Below, in pieces: positions 31,354-40,684 of a DNA stretch of 64,000 nucleotides (its first letter is position 1; the number at the start of each line of letters is the position of its first letter). The translations under genes were made by a program, and so were the position numbers. The notes under the pieces were generated by a model. The model saw only the letters and a list, made by a program, of their open reading frames with translations, ran no database searches and was not told the DNA's origin. This stretch comes from an uncultured Christensenella sp. (GTDB lineage Bacteria; Bacillota; Clostridia; Christensenellales; Borkfalkiaceae): NCBI GenBank assembly GCA_910579705.1, contig CAJTUI010000012.1, forward strand, positions 1 to 64,000. The letters run 5' to 3'.

Positions 31354-32859
31354 ATGGAAGAAATTTTAAACGGCGCGCCCACCGAAGAGGAGCTTGCCGA
31401 GCAGGCGAGAATACGCCGCGAAAAACTGCAAAAACTTATCGAAGAGGGAAACAACCCGTTCGTTAAAGTCAATTACGCCGTCACCTGCGGGTCTGCGGAA
31501 GTCAAGGACAAATTCGCGGAGTACGAGGGCAAGGAAGTCAGCCTTGCGGGCAGACTTATGTCCCGCCGTATTATGGGCAAGGCTTCCTTTTCGCATATTT
31601 CCGACAGGGACGGATTAATCCAGATTTACGTCCGCCGCGACGACGTGGGCGAGGACAACTACGCCGCTTTCAAAAAGGATTACGACCTCGGCGACGTAGT
31701 GGGAATAAAGGGCTGGGTGTTTAAGACCCAGACGGGCGAAATTTCCGTGCATTGCACTCATATCGAAATGCTGACCAAGTGCCTGCGCCCCCTGCCCGAA
31801 AAACAGCACGGGCTGACCAACGCCGATATAAGATACAGACAGAGGGATCTGGACCTTATCGTCAATCCCGAAGTTAAAAAGGCGTTCGTAACCCGTTCGC
31901 TGATATTCAGGGAGATACGCGCCTTTTTGGACGCGCGCGGCTTTCTCGAAGTCGACACGCCCGTTTTAACCACGCTGGAAATAGGCGCGGCGGCGCGGCC
32001 GTTCAAGACAAGACACAACGCGCTCGATATCGATATGTATCTGCGTATCGAAACCGAGCTGTATCTGAAAAGGCTCATAGTCGGCGGGCTCGAACGCGTG
32101 TACGAGGTCGGAAGGATTTTCCGTAACGAGGGAATGGACGCGTTCCATAACCCCGAGTTCACCACCGTGGAGCTGTATCAGGCGTACTGCGACTATTTCT
32201 CGCTTATGGATCTGGTCGAAGAAATGTACAAGACGATTGCGCTCAACGTGTGCGGCACCACCGATATAACCTATCAGGGCACGGCCCTGCGCCTCGGCGA
32301 GCCGTGGCAGAGAATGACTATGAAAGAGGCGGTTAAAAAGTACTGCGGCGCGGACTACGACGAGTGGAAGACGGACGCGGACGCGCGCGCCTGCGCAGAG
32401 AAACTCGGCGCACCCGTAAAAGAGGGCGACGCGGCGACCAAGGGCCACGTTTTAATCGCGCTTTTCGACGAGTTCTGCGAAGATAAGCTTATACAGCCCA
32501 CTTTCATTTACGACTACCCCGTGGAAAACTCGCCGCTTGCAAAGCGCAAGGAGGACGACCCCGCATTCACGCAGAGGTTCGAGTACTTTATTTGCGCGCA
32601 CGAATTCGGCAACGCCTTTTCCGAGCTGAACGACCCTATCGACCAGAAACAGAGGTTCGTAAAACAGGTTGAGGAGAAAAAGGCGCAGGAGCCGGGTTGC
32701 AACGCGCAGGTGGACGAGGACTTTATAACCGCGCTGGAATACGGCCTGCCCCCGACGGGCGGCCTCGGGTTCGGCGTGGACAGACTGGTTATGCTGCTCA
32801 CGGACAGCCCCACGATAAGGGACGTTCTGCTGTTTCCCACAATGAAACCCAAGAAGTAA
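31354..32859 (+). CDS. lysS: lysyl-tRNA synthetase, class II
   Basis: 501-aa synthetase charging tRNA-Lys. N-terminal OB fold (VSLAGRLMSRRIMGKASFSHI), then class II motif 2 (GRIFRNEGMDAFHNPEFTTVELYQAY region) and motif 3 (GGLGFGVDRLVMLLTDSPTIRDVLLFP region). AGGAG lies 9 nt before the ATG. Full length for the family. Confidence 0.97.
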   Translation: MEEILNGAPTEEELAEQARIRREKLQKLIEEGNNPFVKVNYAVTCGSAEVKDKFAEYEGKEVSLAGRLMSRRIMGKASFSHISDRDGLIQIYVRRDDVGEDNYAAFKKDYDLGDVVGIKGWVFKTQTGEISVHCTHIEMLTKCLRPLPEKQHGLTNADIRYRQRDLDLIVNPEVKKAFVTRSLIFREIRAFLDARGFLEVDTPVLTTLEIGAAARPFKTRHNALDIDMYLRIETELYLKRLIVGGLERVYEVGRIFRNEGMDAFHNPEFTTVELYQAYCDYFSLMDLVEEMYKTIALNVCGTTDITYQGTALRLGEPWQRMTMKEAVKKYCGADYDEWKTDADARACAEKLGAPVKEGDAATKGHVLIALFDEFCEDKLIQPTFIYDYPVENSPLAKRKEDDPAFTQRFEYFICAHEFGNAFSELNDPIDQKQRFVKQVEEKKAQEPGCNAQVDEDFITALEYGLPPTGGLGFGVDRLVMLLTDSPTIRDVLLFPTMKPKK

Positions 32860-32977
32860 GAACGGCGTTTCGCCTAGGCAAGGCGCGGAAAGAGAACGGA
32901 AGCGCGCGGATAGGGTGCGGAAGTATGAGGGGCGGAGCGTGCTCCGCCGCGCAGACGTACTCGGCGGGAGGTTTTAT

Positions 32978-34321
32978 ATGTATGAATATTTAATTTATTC
33001 GCGGCTTAAAAAGTACGCGAAGGTTCAGAAAAGTTTTCATATGCCCGGACACAAGGCGTGCGGAGAGTTCAGATCGAGATTTCACGACGCGGCGCTGGAT
33101 ATAACCGAGCTTGCGTATTCCGACAATCTCGCCTGTCCTTCGGGCGTGATTGCGCGCGCACAGCGCGATATTGCTGAGATACTCGGCGCGGGCGCGAGCT
33201 TTATAACGACGGACGGCTCGTCCAGCGCGGTTTACGCAATGGCGTACTGCGCGTCCAAGCGCGGCAATAAGATAATCGTTTTCCGCAACTCGCACCAGAG
33301 CGTGTGGAACGCGTGCAGGCTTTTCGGACTGGAACCGCTGATAGTTCAGGGCGCCGAGCGCGACGGCATTTTGCAACCGCCCGACGGCGACATTATAGAA
33401 AAACTCGTTTCCAACGACGCAAACATTTCCGCGGTATTGGTCACCTCGCCCGATTATTACGGCAACGTGGCCCCGCTTGCGAGATACCGCGACATACTCA
33501 ACAAATACAACCGCCTTCTGCTTGTGGACGGCGCGCACGGCGCGCACCTCGCTTACGGCGACAAGAAAGGTTATGCGGGCAAGTACGCCGATATGTGGGT
33601 GGACGGAGCGCACAAGACCCTGCCCGCGCTTACGCAGGGCGCAGTGCTAAACGTCAACAACGACGATTTGATAGCGCCCGCGGAAGAGGCGCTCGGGCTT
33701 TTCCGAACCACCTCGCCCAGCTACCCGATTATGGCGTCGGTCGAGTTCGGCGTGAAGTTCCTCGCCAACAATTCCAAATACATCTTCAACGCCAAGACGG
33801 CGGTGGAGGAGTTCAAAAACGACGCGGAGGGCTACACCTTCTACCAGTCGGACGACTGGACGAAACTTCTTATAGACTTCAAGCCTCTGGACGTTTCGCC
33901 CGACAAAGTCCTTGAAAGACTGGAAAAGAAGGACGTGTACGCCGAGTTTTCGGACGGCAGATACATCTTGTTTTATCTCTCGCCTATGATAACTTCCGCG
34001 GATTTAAAAGGGCTTAAAAAGAAACTGGACGCCGTTCTCGGCAACAAGAAATTAAAGGGCACTTACAGGGAAAAGCCCGCCGTGCCCGAAGGCGACCGCT
34101 CGTACAGTTTCCAGTACGCTTTGAGAAAACAGAGCGAGTGGGTGGAGCTGGACGACGCAGTCGGCAGAATGTGCGCCAAAAACGCGGGGCTTGCGCCACC
34201 CTGTATCCCCGTGGTCGTCACGGGCGAAATGGTCACGCTTGCCGCGGCGAAAACGCTTTCGCAGGCCAAGTCCACGTTTGGGCTTAAAGACGGTAAAATC
34301 TGCGTGGTAAAGAAATGGTAA
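32978..34321 (+). CDS. Orn/Lys/Arg decarboxylase-family PLP enzyme (YaaO-like)
   Basis: 447-aa fold-type I enzyme. The N-terminal SFHMPGHKACGEF, then DITELAYSDNL, and the PLP lysine in VDGAHKTLPALTQGA (about residue 213) identify the group-III-like basic amino acid decarboxylases (SpeA/Cad/YaaO). The ATG at 32978 has GGGAGG 8 nt upstream. The gene precedes tmk, exactly the yaaO-tmk order of Bacillus. Substrate (Arg, Lys or Orn) not determinable. Confidence 0.9.
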   Translation: MYEYLIYSRLKKYAKVQKSFHMPGHKACGEFRSRFHDAALDITELAYSDNLACPSGVIARAQRDIAEILGAGASFITTDGSSSAVYAMAYCASKRGNKIIVFRNSHQSVWNACRLFGLEPLIVQGAERDGILQPPDGDIIEKLVSNDANISAVLVTSPDYYGNVAPLARYRDILNKYNRLLLVDGAHGAHLAYGDKKGYAGKYADMWVDGAHKTLPALTQGAVLNVNNDDLIAPAEEALGLFRTTSPSYPIMASVEFGVKFLANNSKYIFNAKTAVEEFKNDAEGYTFYQSDDWTKLLIDFKPLDVSPDKVLERLEKKDVYAEFSDGRYILFYLSPMITSADLKGLKKKLDAVLGNKKLKGTYREKPAVPEGDRSYSFQYALRKQSEWVELDDAVGRMCAKNAGLAPPCIPVVVTGEMVTLAAAKTLSQAKSTFGLKDGKICVVKKW

Positions 34322-34947
34322 ACACTATGAAAGGCAGGTTCATCACCTTCGAAGGTTGCGAGGGTTCGGGCAAGAGCACGCAGATACGTCTGCTTTCGGA
34401 GTATCTCGATAAAGCGGGCGTTTCGTATATAACCACGCGCGAGCCGGGCGGCAGCCGCATTGCCGAGCAGATACGCGCAATTATTCTCGACGGAAAAAAC
34501 GCCGAGATGTGCGACGGGTGCGAGGCGCTGTTGTACGCGGCCGCAAGGTTACAGCATTTAAAGGAAATCGTAATCCCCGCGCTGGACGCGGGCAAGCTTG
34601 TCTTATGCGACAGGTTTATACATTCCTCGCTTGCGTATCAGGGCGAGGCGCGCGGATTGGGGCGGGAATATATCCTGTCCATCAACGCGGAGGCGCTTGA
34701 ACTGTGCTCGCCCGATTTGACGCTTTTTCTCGACATTCCGCCCGACGCGGCGTTCAGGCGCAAGCACGGCGCGGACGAAAACGACAGAATGGAGCGGCAG
34801 GGGCTGGATTTCCATATGCGCGTTTACGACGGATATAAAAAGCTTTTGCGTGAAGACCCCCATATATGCGCCGTCGAATGCGGCGGGGACAAGCACGAGA
34901 CTTCGCAAAACATCGTATCTCTTTTGAAAGACAGGGGAATAATTTAA
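34315..34947 (+). CDS. tmk: thymidylate kinase
   Basis: Phosphorylates dTMP to dTDP. The 210-aa protein has the P-loop FEGCEGSGKSTQ, the LID/DRX signature CDRFIHSSLAYQGEARGLG and REPGG. Overlaps the preceding gene by 7 bp; an ATG 12 bp later (MKGRFITF) is an alternative start. Followed after 3 bp by holB. Confidence 0.95.
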   Translation: MVNTMKGRFITFEGCEGSGKSTQIRLLSEYLDKAGVSYITTREPGGSRIAEQIRAIILDGKNAEMCDGCEALLYAAARLQHLKEIVIPALDAGKLVLCDRFIHSSLAYQGEARGLGREYILSINAEALELCSPDLTLFLDIPPDAAFRRKHGADENDRMERQGLDFHMRVYDGYKKLLREDPHICAVECGGDKHETSQNIVSLLKDRGII

Positions 34948-34950
34948 AAA

Positions 34951-35865
34951 GTGAAACAGCTTATATGCGGAACAACTGCATACCGTACTTTTTCCAACGA
35001 CGCGGCGGGCGGCAGGCTTTCGCACGCGTATATGCTGCACTTTAACGACGTGAAGAACCTGCGGGAGGCGTTGAAGATATTCGCGCTCAGGTTCTTCGGA
35101 CTGACCGAGGAGAACGGCAGGCGCATACTCAACGAAAGCTTTACTGACTGCCGCATATTTCCCGAGGAAGGTAAAAAACTGACGGCGGACGCGGTGGCAG
35201 CTTTGCTTGCCGACAGTATATTGAAACCGTTGGAGTGCGACAGAAAGCTGTATATAATAAGCGGGTTCGAGCAGACGACTCAGCTGTTGCAGAACAAGCT
35301 CTTGAAAACGCTGGAAGAGCCGCCTCAGGGCGTGCATTTTCTTCTTGGCGTCACCTCGCCCGCGCCCGTTTTAGACACGGTCAAGTCGCGCGTGAAAACG
35401 CTTGTCGTTCCGCCCTTTACCGAGGAGCAGATATATGCGGCGTTGAGGCGCAAGGACGCGGCAAACCCTCTCAACAGGGCGGCGGCGGAGAGCTGCGGCG
35501 GGATATTCGGCGCGGCGGAGAATATGGTTAAAGGCGGCTGGTTCGCGGAGATTGCGGAGGCGGCGAGAGAAATCTGCGCCGTGCGCGACGCGGCGGCGGC
35601 AGGCAGGGCGGCCGTTAAATACGGCGATACGAAATACAAGAACGAGCTTCTTGCGCAGATGGGATTAAACTACCGCAACGCGCTTTGCAGGATTGCGCGC
35701 GGCGGAGGGTCGGACGTCACGGCGGCGGCGCTGACGTATGCGGCCGAGGCTGTGGACAAGGCCGTGTCGGACGTTAAGTTCAACGCCTTTTTTCAGGGGC
35801 TTTTGTTTGATCTTATGCTGCGGATTATTGAGGAGAACGACAGATGGTTAAAATTACAGGCGTAA
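34951..35865 (+). CDS. holB: DNA polymerase III delta-prime subunit
   Basis: 304-aa clamp-loader subunit. Start GTG. SHAYMLHF at the N-terminus, KLYIISGFEQTTQLLQNKLLKTLEEPP (sensor/Walker B region) and VKSRVKTLVVPPFTEEQI are clear. There is no Walker A lysine, normal for delta-prime. Position between tmk and ricT agrees. It overlaps ricT by 22 bp. Confidence 0.9.
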   Translation: MKQLICGTTAYRTFSNDAAGGRLSHAYMLHFNDVKNLREALKIFALRFFGLTEENGRRILNESFTDCRIFPEEGKKLTADAVAALLADSILKPLECDRKLYIISGFEQTTQLLQNKLLKTLEEPPQGVHFLLGVTSPAPVLDTVKSRVKTLVVPPFTEEQIYAALRRKDAANPLNRAAAESCGGIFGAAENMVKGGWFAEIAEAAREICAVRDAAAAGRAAVKYGDTKYKNELLAQMGLNYRNALCRIARGGGSDVTAAALTYAAEAVDKAVSDVKFNAFFQGLLFDLMLRIIEENDRWLKLQA

Positions 35866-36722
35866 CTTTCCAGAACGCGGGCAAGGTTTATTACTTTGCG
35901 CCGGGGAAAGACAGATACGAAAAGGGCGCGGGGGTAATCGTAGACACCGCCCGCGGGCCGGAGTACGCGACGGTCGTCATACCGTACGCGGAAGTGGACG
36001 ACGATAAGATTATCGCGCCGCTTAAACCCGTCATACGCGCGGCGACCGCGCGCGACAGGGAAACTATGATTCGCAACAGGGAAAGAAAGCCCGAGGCTAT
36101 GCGGCTCACTCAGGAGAAAATCCGGCAGCACGGTCTGGATATGAAACTTATCGACTGCGAGTTCTCGTTCGACGGGACAAAGGTCGTGTTTTACTATTCC
36201 GCGCCGCACCGCGTGGATTTCAGGGAGCTCGTCAAGGACTTGTCGTCCGTGTTCAGAATGAGGATAGAGCTACGGCAGATAGGCATACGCGACGAAATAA
36301 AAATGATAGGCGGCATAGGCGCGTGCGGAAGGGAATGTTGTTGCGCGACCTGTATGTCGGATTTGAAAAAAGTCACGATTAAAATGGCAAAGACGCAGGG
36401 GCTTTCGTTAAACCCCAGCAAAATATCGGGGATGTGCGGCAGGCTGATGTGCTGTCTTTCGTACGAGAACGATTATTATACCGAGGCGGGCAGGAGTATG
36501 CCCAAGCTCGGCAGCGAGGTGGTAACGCCCGAGGGCAAGGGCGTGGTCGTCAATATCAATATGCTCAAAATGCTCGTCAGGGTGAGAATAGAGGACAAGA
36601 AAAAGGACCTCGTCACCTATCACGACTTCCCCGCCGACCAGTTGAAGTTCAGGCGCGGCAAGGAAAAAGAGGAAAAGGACGAGGGTAACGAGGGCGAAGA
36701 TTTAAAAGAAATACTAGATTAA
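35844..36722 (+). CDS. ricT: PSP1 domain protein RicT (YaaT)
   Basis: 292-aa component of the RicTAF (Y) complex, which in Bacillus binds 4Fe-4S clusters and RNase Y to control mRNA maturation and sporulation phosphorelay. PSP1 core (YYFAPGKDRYEKGAGVIVDT) and the Cys cluster GACGRECCCATC followed by MCGRLMCCLSYE fit the cluster-binding residues. C-terminus is charged (KEEKDEGNEGEDLKE). Partners RicA and RicF are not in the window. Confidence 0.92.
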   Translation: MVKITGVTFQNAGKVYYFAPGKDRYEKGAGVIVDTARGPEYATVVIPYAEVDDDKIIAPLKPVIRAATARDRETMIRNRERKPEAMRLTQEKIRQHGLDMKLIDCEFSFDGTKVVFYYSAPHRVDFRELVKDLSSVFRMRIELRQIGIRDEIKMIGGIGACGRECCCATCMSDLKKVTIKMAKTQGLSLNPSKISGMCGRLMCCLSYENDYYTEAGRSMPKLGSEVVTPEGKGVVVNINMLKMLVRVRIEDKKKDLVTYHDFPADQLKFRRGKEKEEKDEGNEGEDLKEILD

Positions 36723-36745
36723 ATAAAAAAAATCGTGTTGCCCCC

Positions 36746-36774
36746 TTTACAGTGCAGAATTTTTATGTTATAAT
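36746..36774 (+). promoter_or_regulatory. ferredoxin promoter
   Basis: TTTACA, 17-bp spacer, TATAAT. Confidence 0.75.
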
Positions 36775-36823
36775 TCAAAAAGACGGCGAAAGCCGAAACT
36801 TATAAAAAATGGAGGAAATAAAT

Positions 36824-36997
36824 ATGGCTCACTATATAACGGACGAATGCGTAAGCTGCGGCGCGTGCGCGGGAACCTGCCCCGTTGAGGCGATTACGGA
36901 GGGACCCGATAAATACGTTGTCAACCCCGACACCTGCATCGACTGCGGCGCGTGCGAGGACGTTTGCCCCACGGGTGCAATCCATCCTGCCGAGTAA
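36824..36997 (+). CDS. 2[4Fe-4S] ferredoxin
   Basis: 57-aa clostridial ferredoxin with two CxxCxxCxxxCP motifs: CVSCGACAGTCP and CIDCGACEDVCP. Carries electrons at low potential. The ATG at 36824 is chosen; an in-frame ATG 15 nt upstream is inside the GGAGGA ribosome site. Stands alone with its own promoter and terminator, inserted in an otherwise conserved yaa gene block. Confidence 0.96.
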   Translation: MAHYITDECVSCGACAGTCPVEAITEGPDKYVVNPDTCIDCGACEDVCPTGAIHPAE

Positions 36998-37004
36998 TTC
37001 AAAC

Positions 37005-37038
37005 AATAAAAGGCGCGGGGTTTATACCCCGCCTTTTT
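37005..37038 (+). terminator. terminator after the ferredoxin gene
   Basis: AAAGG-GCGGGGT/ACCCCGC-CTTT hairpin with T tract. Confidence 0.8.
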
Positions 37039-37050
37039 AATATCCCGCTT

Positions 37051-37725
37051 ATGTTGAAAGAGAACGAAGTCTTAGAAGAGTTTTTCGGCGACAAAAAAAT
37101 TATCCAGAACGTCAATCTATACCGTTTCACTTCCGACAGTATCCTGCTGTCGCGGTTCGCGCGCGCAAAATACGGCGACTCGGTCGCGGATTTCTGCGCG
37201 GGCAGCGGCGTGGTCGGCTTTCACTTTATTTGCCTTAACCCGCAAATTTCCGACCTTACACTGTTTGAAATGCAGGAAAGTCTGTCGGATATGTCCGTGC
37301 GCACGGCCGCGCTGAACGGCTTCGACTGCACAGTTATCTGCTGTCGCATACAGGATATAGGCCGCGAATACGACGATAAATTTTCGCTTATACTCTGCAA
37401 CCCGCCGTACGAGAAGAGCGGGTTCGAAAACGAGGTCTACGAGAAAGCGGTCTGCCGCAAGGAGCTTACTTTAACCCTGCCCGAAATCGCGGACGCGGCT
37501 TTTAAAAAACTCAAATTCGGCGGCAGGCTGGCAATTTTAAGCCGTGCCGACCGCTCGGCCGAGCTTTTGTACACTCTCAAATCGCGCAGGCTGGAACCCA
37601 AGCGTTTACAGTTCGTCAGCGGCGCGGCGGGCGCGAAACCCTATATCGTTATGGTAGAGGCCGTCAAGGGCGGCAGGGAAGGAGTGGACGTTCTGCCCGT
37701 TCTCGTAAACGGCGCAAAGAGTTAG
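37051..37725 (+). CDS. tRNA1(Val) m6A37 methyltransferase-like protein (TrmN6/YabB)
   Basis: 224-aa SAM methyltransferase. Motif I FCAGSGVVGFHF and the adenine-methyltransferase motif IV CNPPYEKSG are typical of N6-adenine enzymes; the Bacillus counterpart YabB lies before the rsmI (yabC) gene as here. No ribosome site is visible at the ATG and the gene starts just after the ferredoxin terminator, so expression may depend on readthrough. tRNA-Val in this window has A37, a possible substrate. Confidence 0.87.
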   Translation: MLKENEVLEEFFGDKKIIQNVNLYRFTSDSILLSRFARAKYGDSVADFCAGSGVVGFHFICLNPQISDLTLFEMQESLSDMSVRTAALNGFDCTVICCRIQDIGREYDDKFSLILCNPPYEKSGFENEVYEKAVCRKELTLTLPEIADAAFKKLKFGGRLAILSRADRSAELLYTLKSRRLEPKRLQFVSGAAGAKPYIVMVEAVKGGREGVDVLPVLVNGAKS

Positions 37726-37727
37726 TT

Positions 37728-38534
37728 ATGGTTTATTTTATAGCAACCCCGATAGGCAACCTCAAAGACATATCGCTTCGCGCGCTGGAAACGCTGCGCG
37801 CGGCAGACGTTATTTTCTGCGAGGACACGCGCCGCACGCTCAAACTTTTAAACGCGTACGACATAAAAAAACCGCTCAAATCCTGCCATAAATTCAACGA
37901 GCGGGAGGCCGCCGAACGCATAATCGGGGCCGCGCGCGAGGGCGGGGAAATAGCAATCGTATCGGACGCGGGTATGCCCGTCGTATCCGACCCCGGCAAC
38001 ATAGTATGCGCCGCGCTTAAAGAGGCGGGCATACAATATACCGTAATCCCCGGCGCAAACGCGTTCCTGTCCGCGCTGGTGCTTTCGGCAATGCCTGCGG
38101 AACGTTTCGCGTTTATCGGCTTTCTGCCCGACAAGGCGGGCGAGAAAAAGCGCTTGCTCGAAAGGTATAAAAATCTCGATATGACTATGTGTTTCCACAG
38201 CGCCCCGCAGGACGTTGACCGCGACATATCCGCTATGTATTCGGTCTTCGGCGACAGAAAAGCGTGCGCCGTAAGGGAGATAACAAAACTGCACGAGGAG
38301 GCGGCGGAGTTCACTCTCTCCGCGGGGCTTGCGGGCGAAAAGCGCGGCGAGTACGTGTTGCTCGTCGCGGGCGCGGAGGAGGGCGAATGCCCGCTTAACG
38401 AACTGTCCGAAAGGGAGCATATCCTGCACTATATGCGCGGGGGAATGGACAAAAAGGACGCGGTTAAGAAGGCGGCGAAGGACAGAGGGCTCAGCAAGTC
38501 CGATATGTATAAATTTTCGCTGGATTTACAATAA
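37728..38534 (+). CDS. rsmI: 16S rRNA 2'-O-ribose C1402 methyltransferase
   Basis: 268-aa tetrapyrrole-methylase-fold enzyme. VYFIATPIGNLKDISLRAL at the N-terminus, the EDTRRTLKLL loop and PGANAFLSALVLSA are RsmI hallmarks. Starts 3 bp after the previous gene, so the pair is coupled. Confidence 0.96.
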   Translation: MVYFIATPIGNLKDISLRALETLRAADVIFCEDTRRTLKLLNAYDIKKPLKSCHKFNEREAAERIIGAAREGGEIAIVSDAGMPVVSDPGNIVCAALKEAGIQYTVIPGANAFLSALVLSAMPAERFAFIGFLPDKAGEKKRLLERYKNLDMTMCFHSAPQDVDRDISAMYSVFGDRKACAVREITKLHEEAAEFTLSAGLAGEKRGEYVLLVAGAEEGECPLNELSEREHILHYMRGGMDKKDAVKKAAKDRGLSKSDMYKFSLDLQ

Positions 38535-38587
38535 AAAACGCGTTCGCCGCGGCATATGCGCGGGCGAAACGCTTGAAAGAGGATAAA

Positions 38588-39604
38588 ATGTCAAACAAAA
38601 ACAAGAAGACGGAGAAAGAGCAGGAAAAACTGACTATTTACGAATACGAGCAGAAATACGTTAAGCGCGAGAACGTGCGCGGCGCAAAGCTTTTGATAAA
38701 ACTAATCGCCGCGGCTATCGGCGTGTTTCTGTTTTTCTGTATGTTTTCGATAACTATGCGCGTGTTTGAAATCAATTTATACGCGGGTATAGGCGCGGCC
38801 GCCGTGTGCGCGCTTCTTTACATATTCCTGTTTATCGTTCCGCTGGTCAAGATAGTAAAGACCAACCATTTCGTGGTAAACGTAAACGCCAAGACCGCCC
38901 GTGCGGCGCAAAAACACAACAGGCAGGTTCGCCACGAACTTGCGGACAGGATTATCGATTTGACCGCCAAGGTCGAGGGCGTGGGCTGGTATAACTCCGA
39001 CGAGGTCGGGCGGCTTGCGATAGCCGTCAAAACGGGCGACGAAAAGGCGATTACCGCCTCGCTTACGGGGCTGTACTCCGGCTGCGTGAAAAAGAACGCC
39101 AGGGATATGATTTTGAAATCTTCCGTGAAAACGGGAATGTACTCGGCCATTTCCCAGACCAACAAGGTTGACGCAATGCTCGTCGTGTTTCTCAATTTAC
39201 AGCTCGTTAAAGATCTGGTGTTTCTGTACGGGTTCCGCCCGTCGGACGCAAAGCTTGTCAGGATATTCGGCAGGGTGTTGCAGAACTCGCTCATAGCCTA
39301 CGGGCTGGGCGGTATGAAGATAGGCAACTCAATCGTCCAGACTATGGGCAACGCCGTAAAGGGTATACCATTGCTCGGCGCGGCCATATCTACGGTAGTG
39401 GACTCGTCCGTGCAGGGACTGACGAACGGCGTGCTCACGGCGGTAATCGGTTACCAGACCATAAAGTATCTCAATATGGAATACCGTTTGCAGGAAATTC
39501 TTGACGGCATAGAAATAGTCGAGAGCGAGGAAGAATTCAAAGAAACCTGCGAGAATATCGAGCGCGAGCTCAAAGGCGGCAAAAAAATGCCGCAGGCATC
39601 TTAA
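38588..39604 (+). CDS. membrane protein with DUF697-like domain
   Basis: 338-aa protein. Two helices near the N-terminus (residues about 32-52 and 62-84), then a soluble helical region and glycine-rich repeats (SLIAYGLGGMKIGNS ... GIPLLGAAISTVVDSSVQGLTNGVL) as seen in YcjF/DUF697 proteins. ATG at 38588 has AGAGGA upstream. Function unknown; members elsewhere relate to GTPases and stress, not demonstrated here. Confidence 0.7.
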   Translation: MSNKNKKTEKEQEKLTIYEYEQKYVKRENVRGAKLLIKLIAAAIGVFLFFCMFSITMRVFEINLYAGIGAAAVCALLYIFLFIVPLVKIVKTNHFVVNVNAKTARAAQKHNRQVRHELADRIIDLTAKVEGVGWYNSDEVGRLAIAVKTGDEKAITASLTGLYSGCVKKNARDMILKSSVKTGMYSAISQTNKVDAMLVVFLNLQLVKDLVFLYGFRPSDAKLVRIFGRVLQNSLIAYGLGGMKIGNSIVQTMGNAVKGIPLLGAAISTVVDSSVQGLTNGVLTAVIGYQTIKYLNMEYRLQEILDGIEIVESEEEFKETCENIERELKGGKKMPQAS

Positions 39605-39619
39605 TTTAAGGAGATTATT

Positions 39620-40681
39620 ATGACTGACGTTAAACTTATCGAAAGGCTTTGCAACGCGCGCGGCGCATCGGGGTTCGAGGACGAGGTTGTGGCTGTCGCC
39701 CGCGAATACTGTAAGGATTTTTCAACGTTCGAAGAGGACAGTATGCGCAACCTGTATATCTATCCCGACTACAACAAGGGCGGGCGGCCGCTGGTTATGC
39801 TGGACGCGCACTCCGACGAGGTCGGGTTTATGGTTCAGGCAATCAAGCCCGACGGCACGCTCAGGTTCATACCGATAGGCGGCTGGAACGAGAAGGCCCT
39901 GCCCTCTGCCAAAGTACAGGTATATACAAAATCGGGCTATATCAGCGGAGTAATCGCGGCGATGCCGCCCCACCTTATGTCCGCCGAGCAGCGCAACGCG
40001 CCGCTGAGCTATAACAACCTTACGATTGATATCGGCGCGACGAGCGACAGGGAGGCGGAGGAGTTCGGCGTGGAAATCGGCGCGCCCGTCGTTCCGCTTT
40101 CGCCGTTCGAGTACGATAAAAAACACGGCGTTATGCACGGCAAGGCGTTTGACGACAGGCTGGGCGTTGCGGCGATGTTGCAGTGCCTGAAAGCGCTTAA
40201 AGACGCAGACCTGAACGTGGATATAGTCGGCGTGGTATCCTCTCAGGAAGAGGTGGGCGAGCGCGGCATAACAGCGGTTATGGGCAGGGTGAAACCTGCC
40301 GCGGCAATCTGTTTCGAGGGCTGTCCCGCGGACGACACTTCCGCGCCGTCGTATATGGTTCAGGACGCGCTTAAAGGCGGGGTTATGCTGAGGTATATGG
40401 ACGCGACGGTTATCTGTACGCCGCGGCTCACTTCGTTCGCACGCGAGGTCGCGAAAAAGCAGGGCGTCAAGGTTCAGATGGCCGTGCGCTCGGGCGGCGG
40501 CAACAACGGCGCGTATATAATCTCCGCAAACGGCGGCACGCCCGTAATAGTGGCCGGCATACCCGTAAGGTATATCCATACCTTCAACTGTATCGCCGCG
40601 CAGGAGGATTACGAAAGCGTGGTTAATTTCGGCGCGGAGCTGTGCCGCGCGCTTGACGGGGATATAATAAAAGGATTTTAA
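39620..40681 (+). CDS. M42 family metallo-aminopeptidase (PepA/YsdC-like)
   Basis: 353-aa di-metal peptidase of the tetrahedral aminopeptidase family. Metal ligands DAHSDEVGFMV (His), KAFDDRLGVAAM (Asp), the catalytic pair in SQEEVGERG, an Asp/Glu in CFEGCPADD and a C-terminal His in IPVRYIHTF. Members deblock peptides or cut N-terminal residues. AAGGAG precedes the ATG; the gene is 3 bp before the ABC pair. Confidence 0.93.
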   Translation: MTDVKLIERLCNARGASGFEDEVVAVAREYCKDFSTFEEDSMRNLYIYPDYNKGGRPLVMLDAHSDEVGFMVQAIKPDGTLRFIPIGGWNEKALPSAKVQVYTKSGYISGVIAAMPPHLMSAEQRNAPLSYNNLTIDIGATSDREAEEFGVEIGAPVVPLSPFEYDKKHGVMHGKAFDDRLGVAAMLQCLKALKDADLNVDIVGVVSSQEEVGERGITAVMGRVKPAAAICFEGCPADDTSAPSYMVQDALKGGVMLRYMDATVICTPRLTSFAREVAKKQGVKVQMAVRSGGGNNGAYIISANGGTPVIVAGIPVRYIHTFNCIAAQEDYESVVNFGAELCRALDGDIIKGF

Positions 40682-40684
40682 AAA

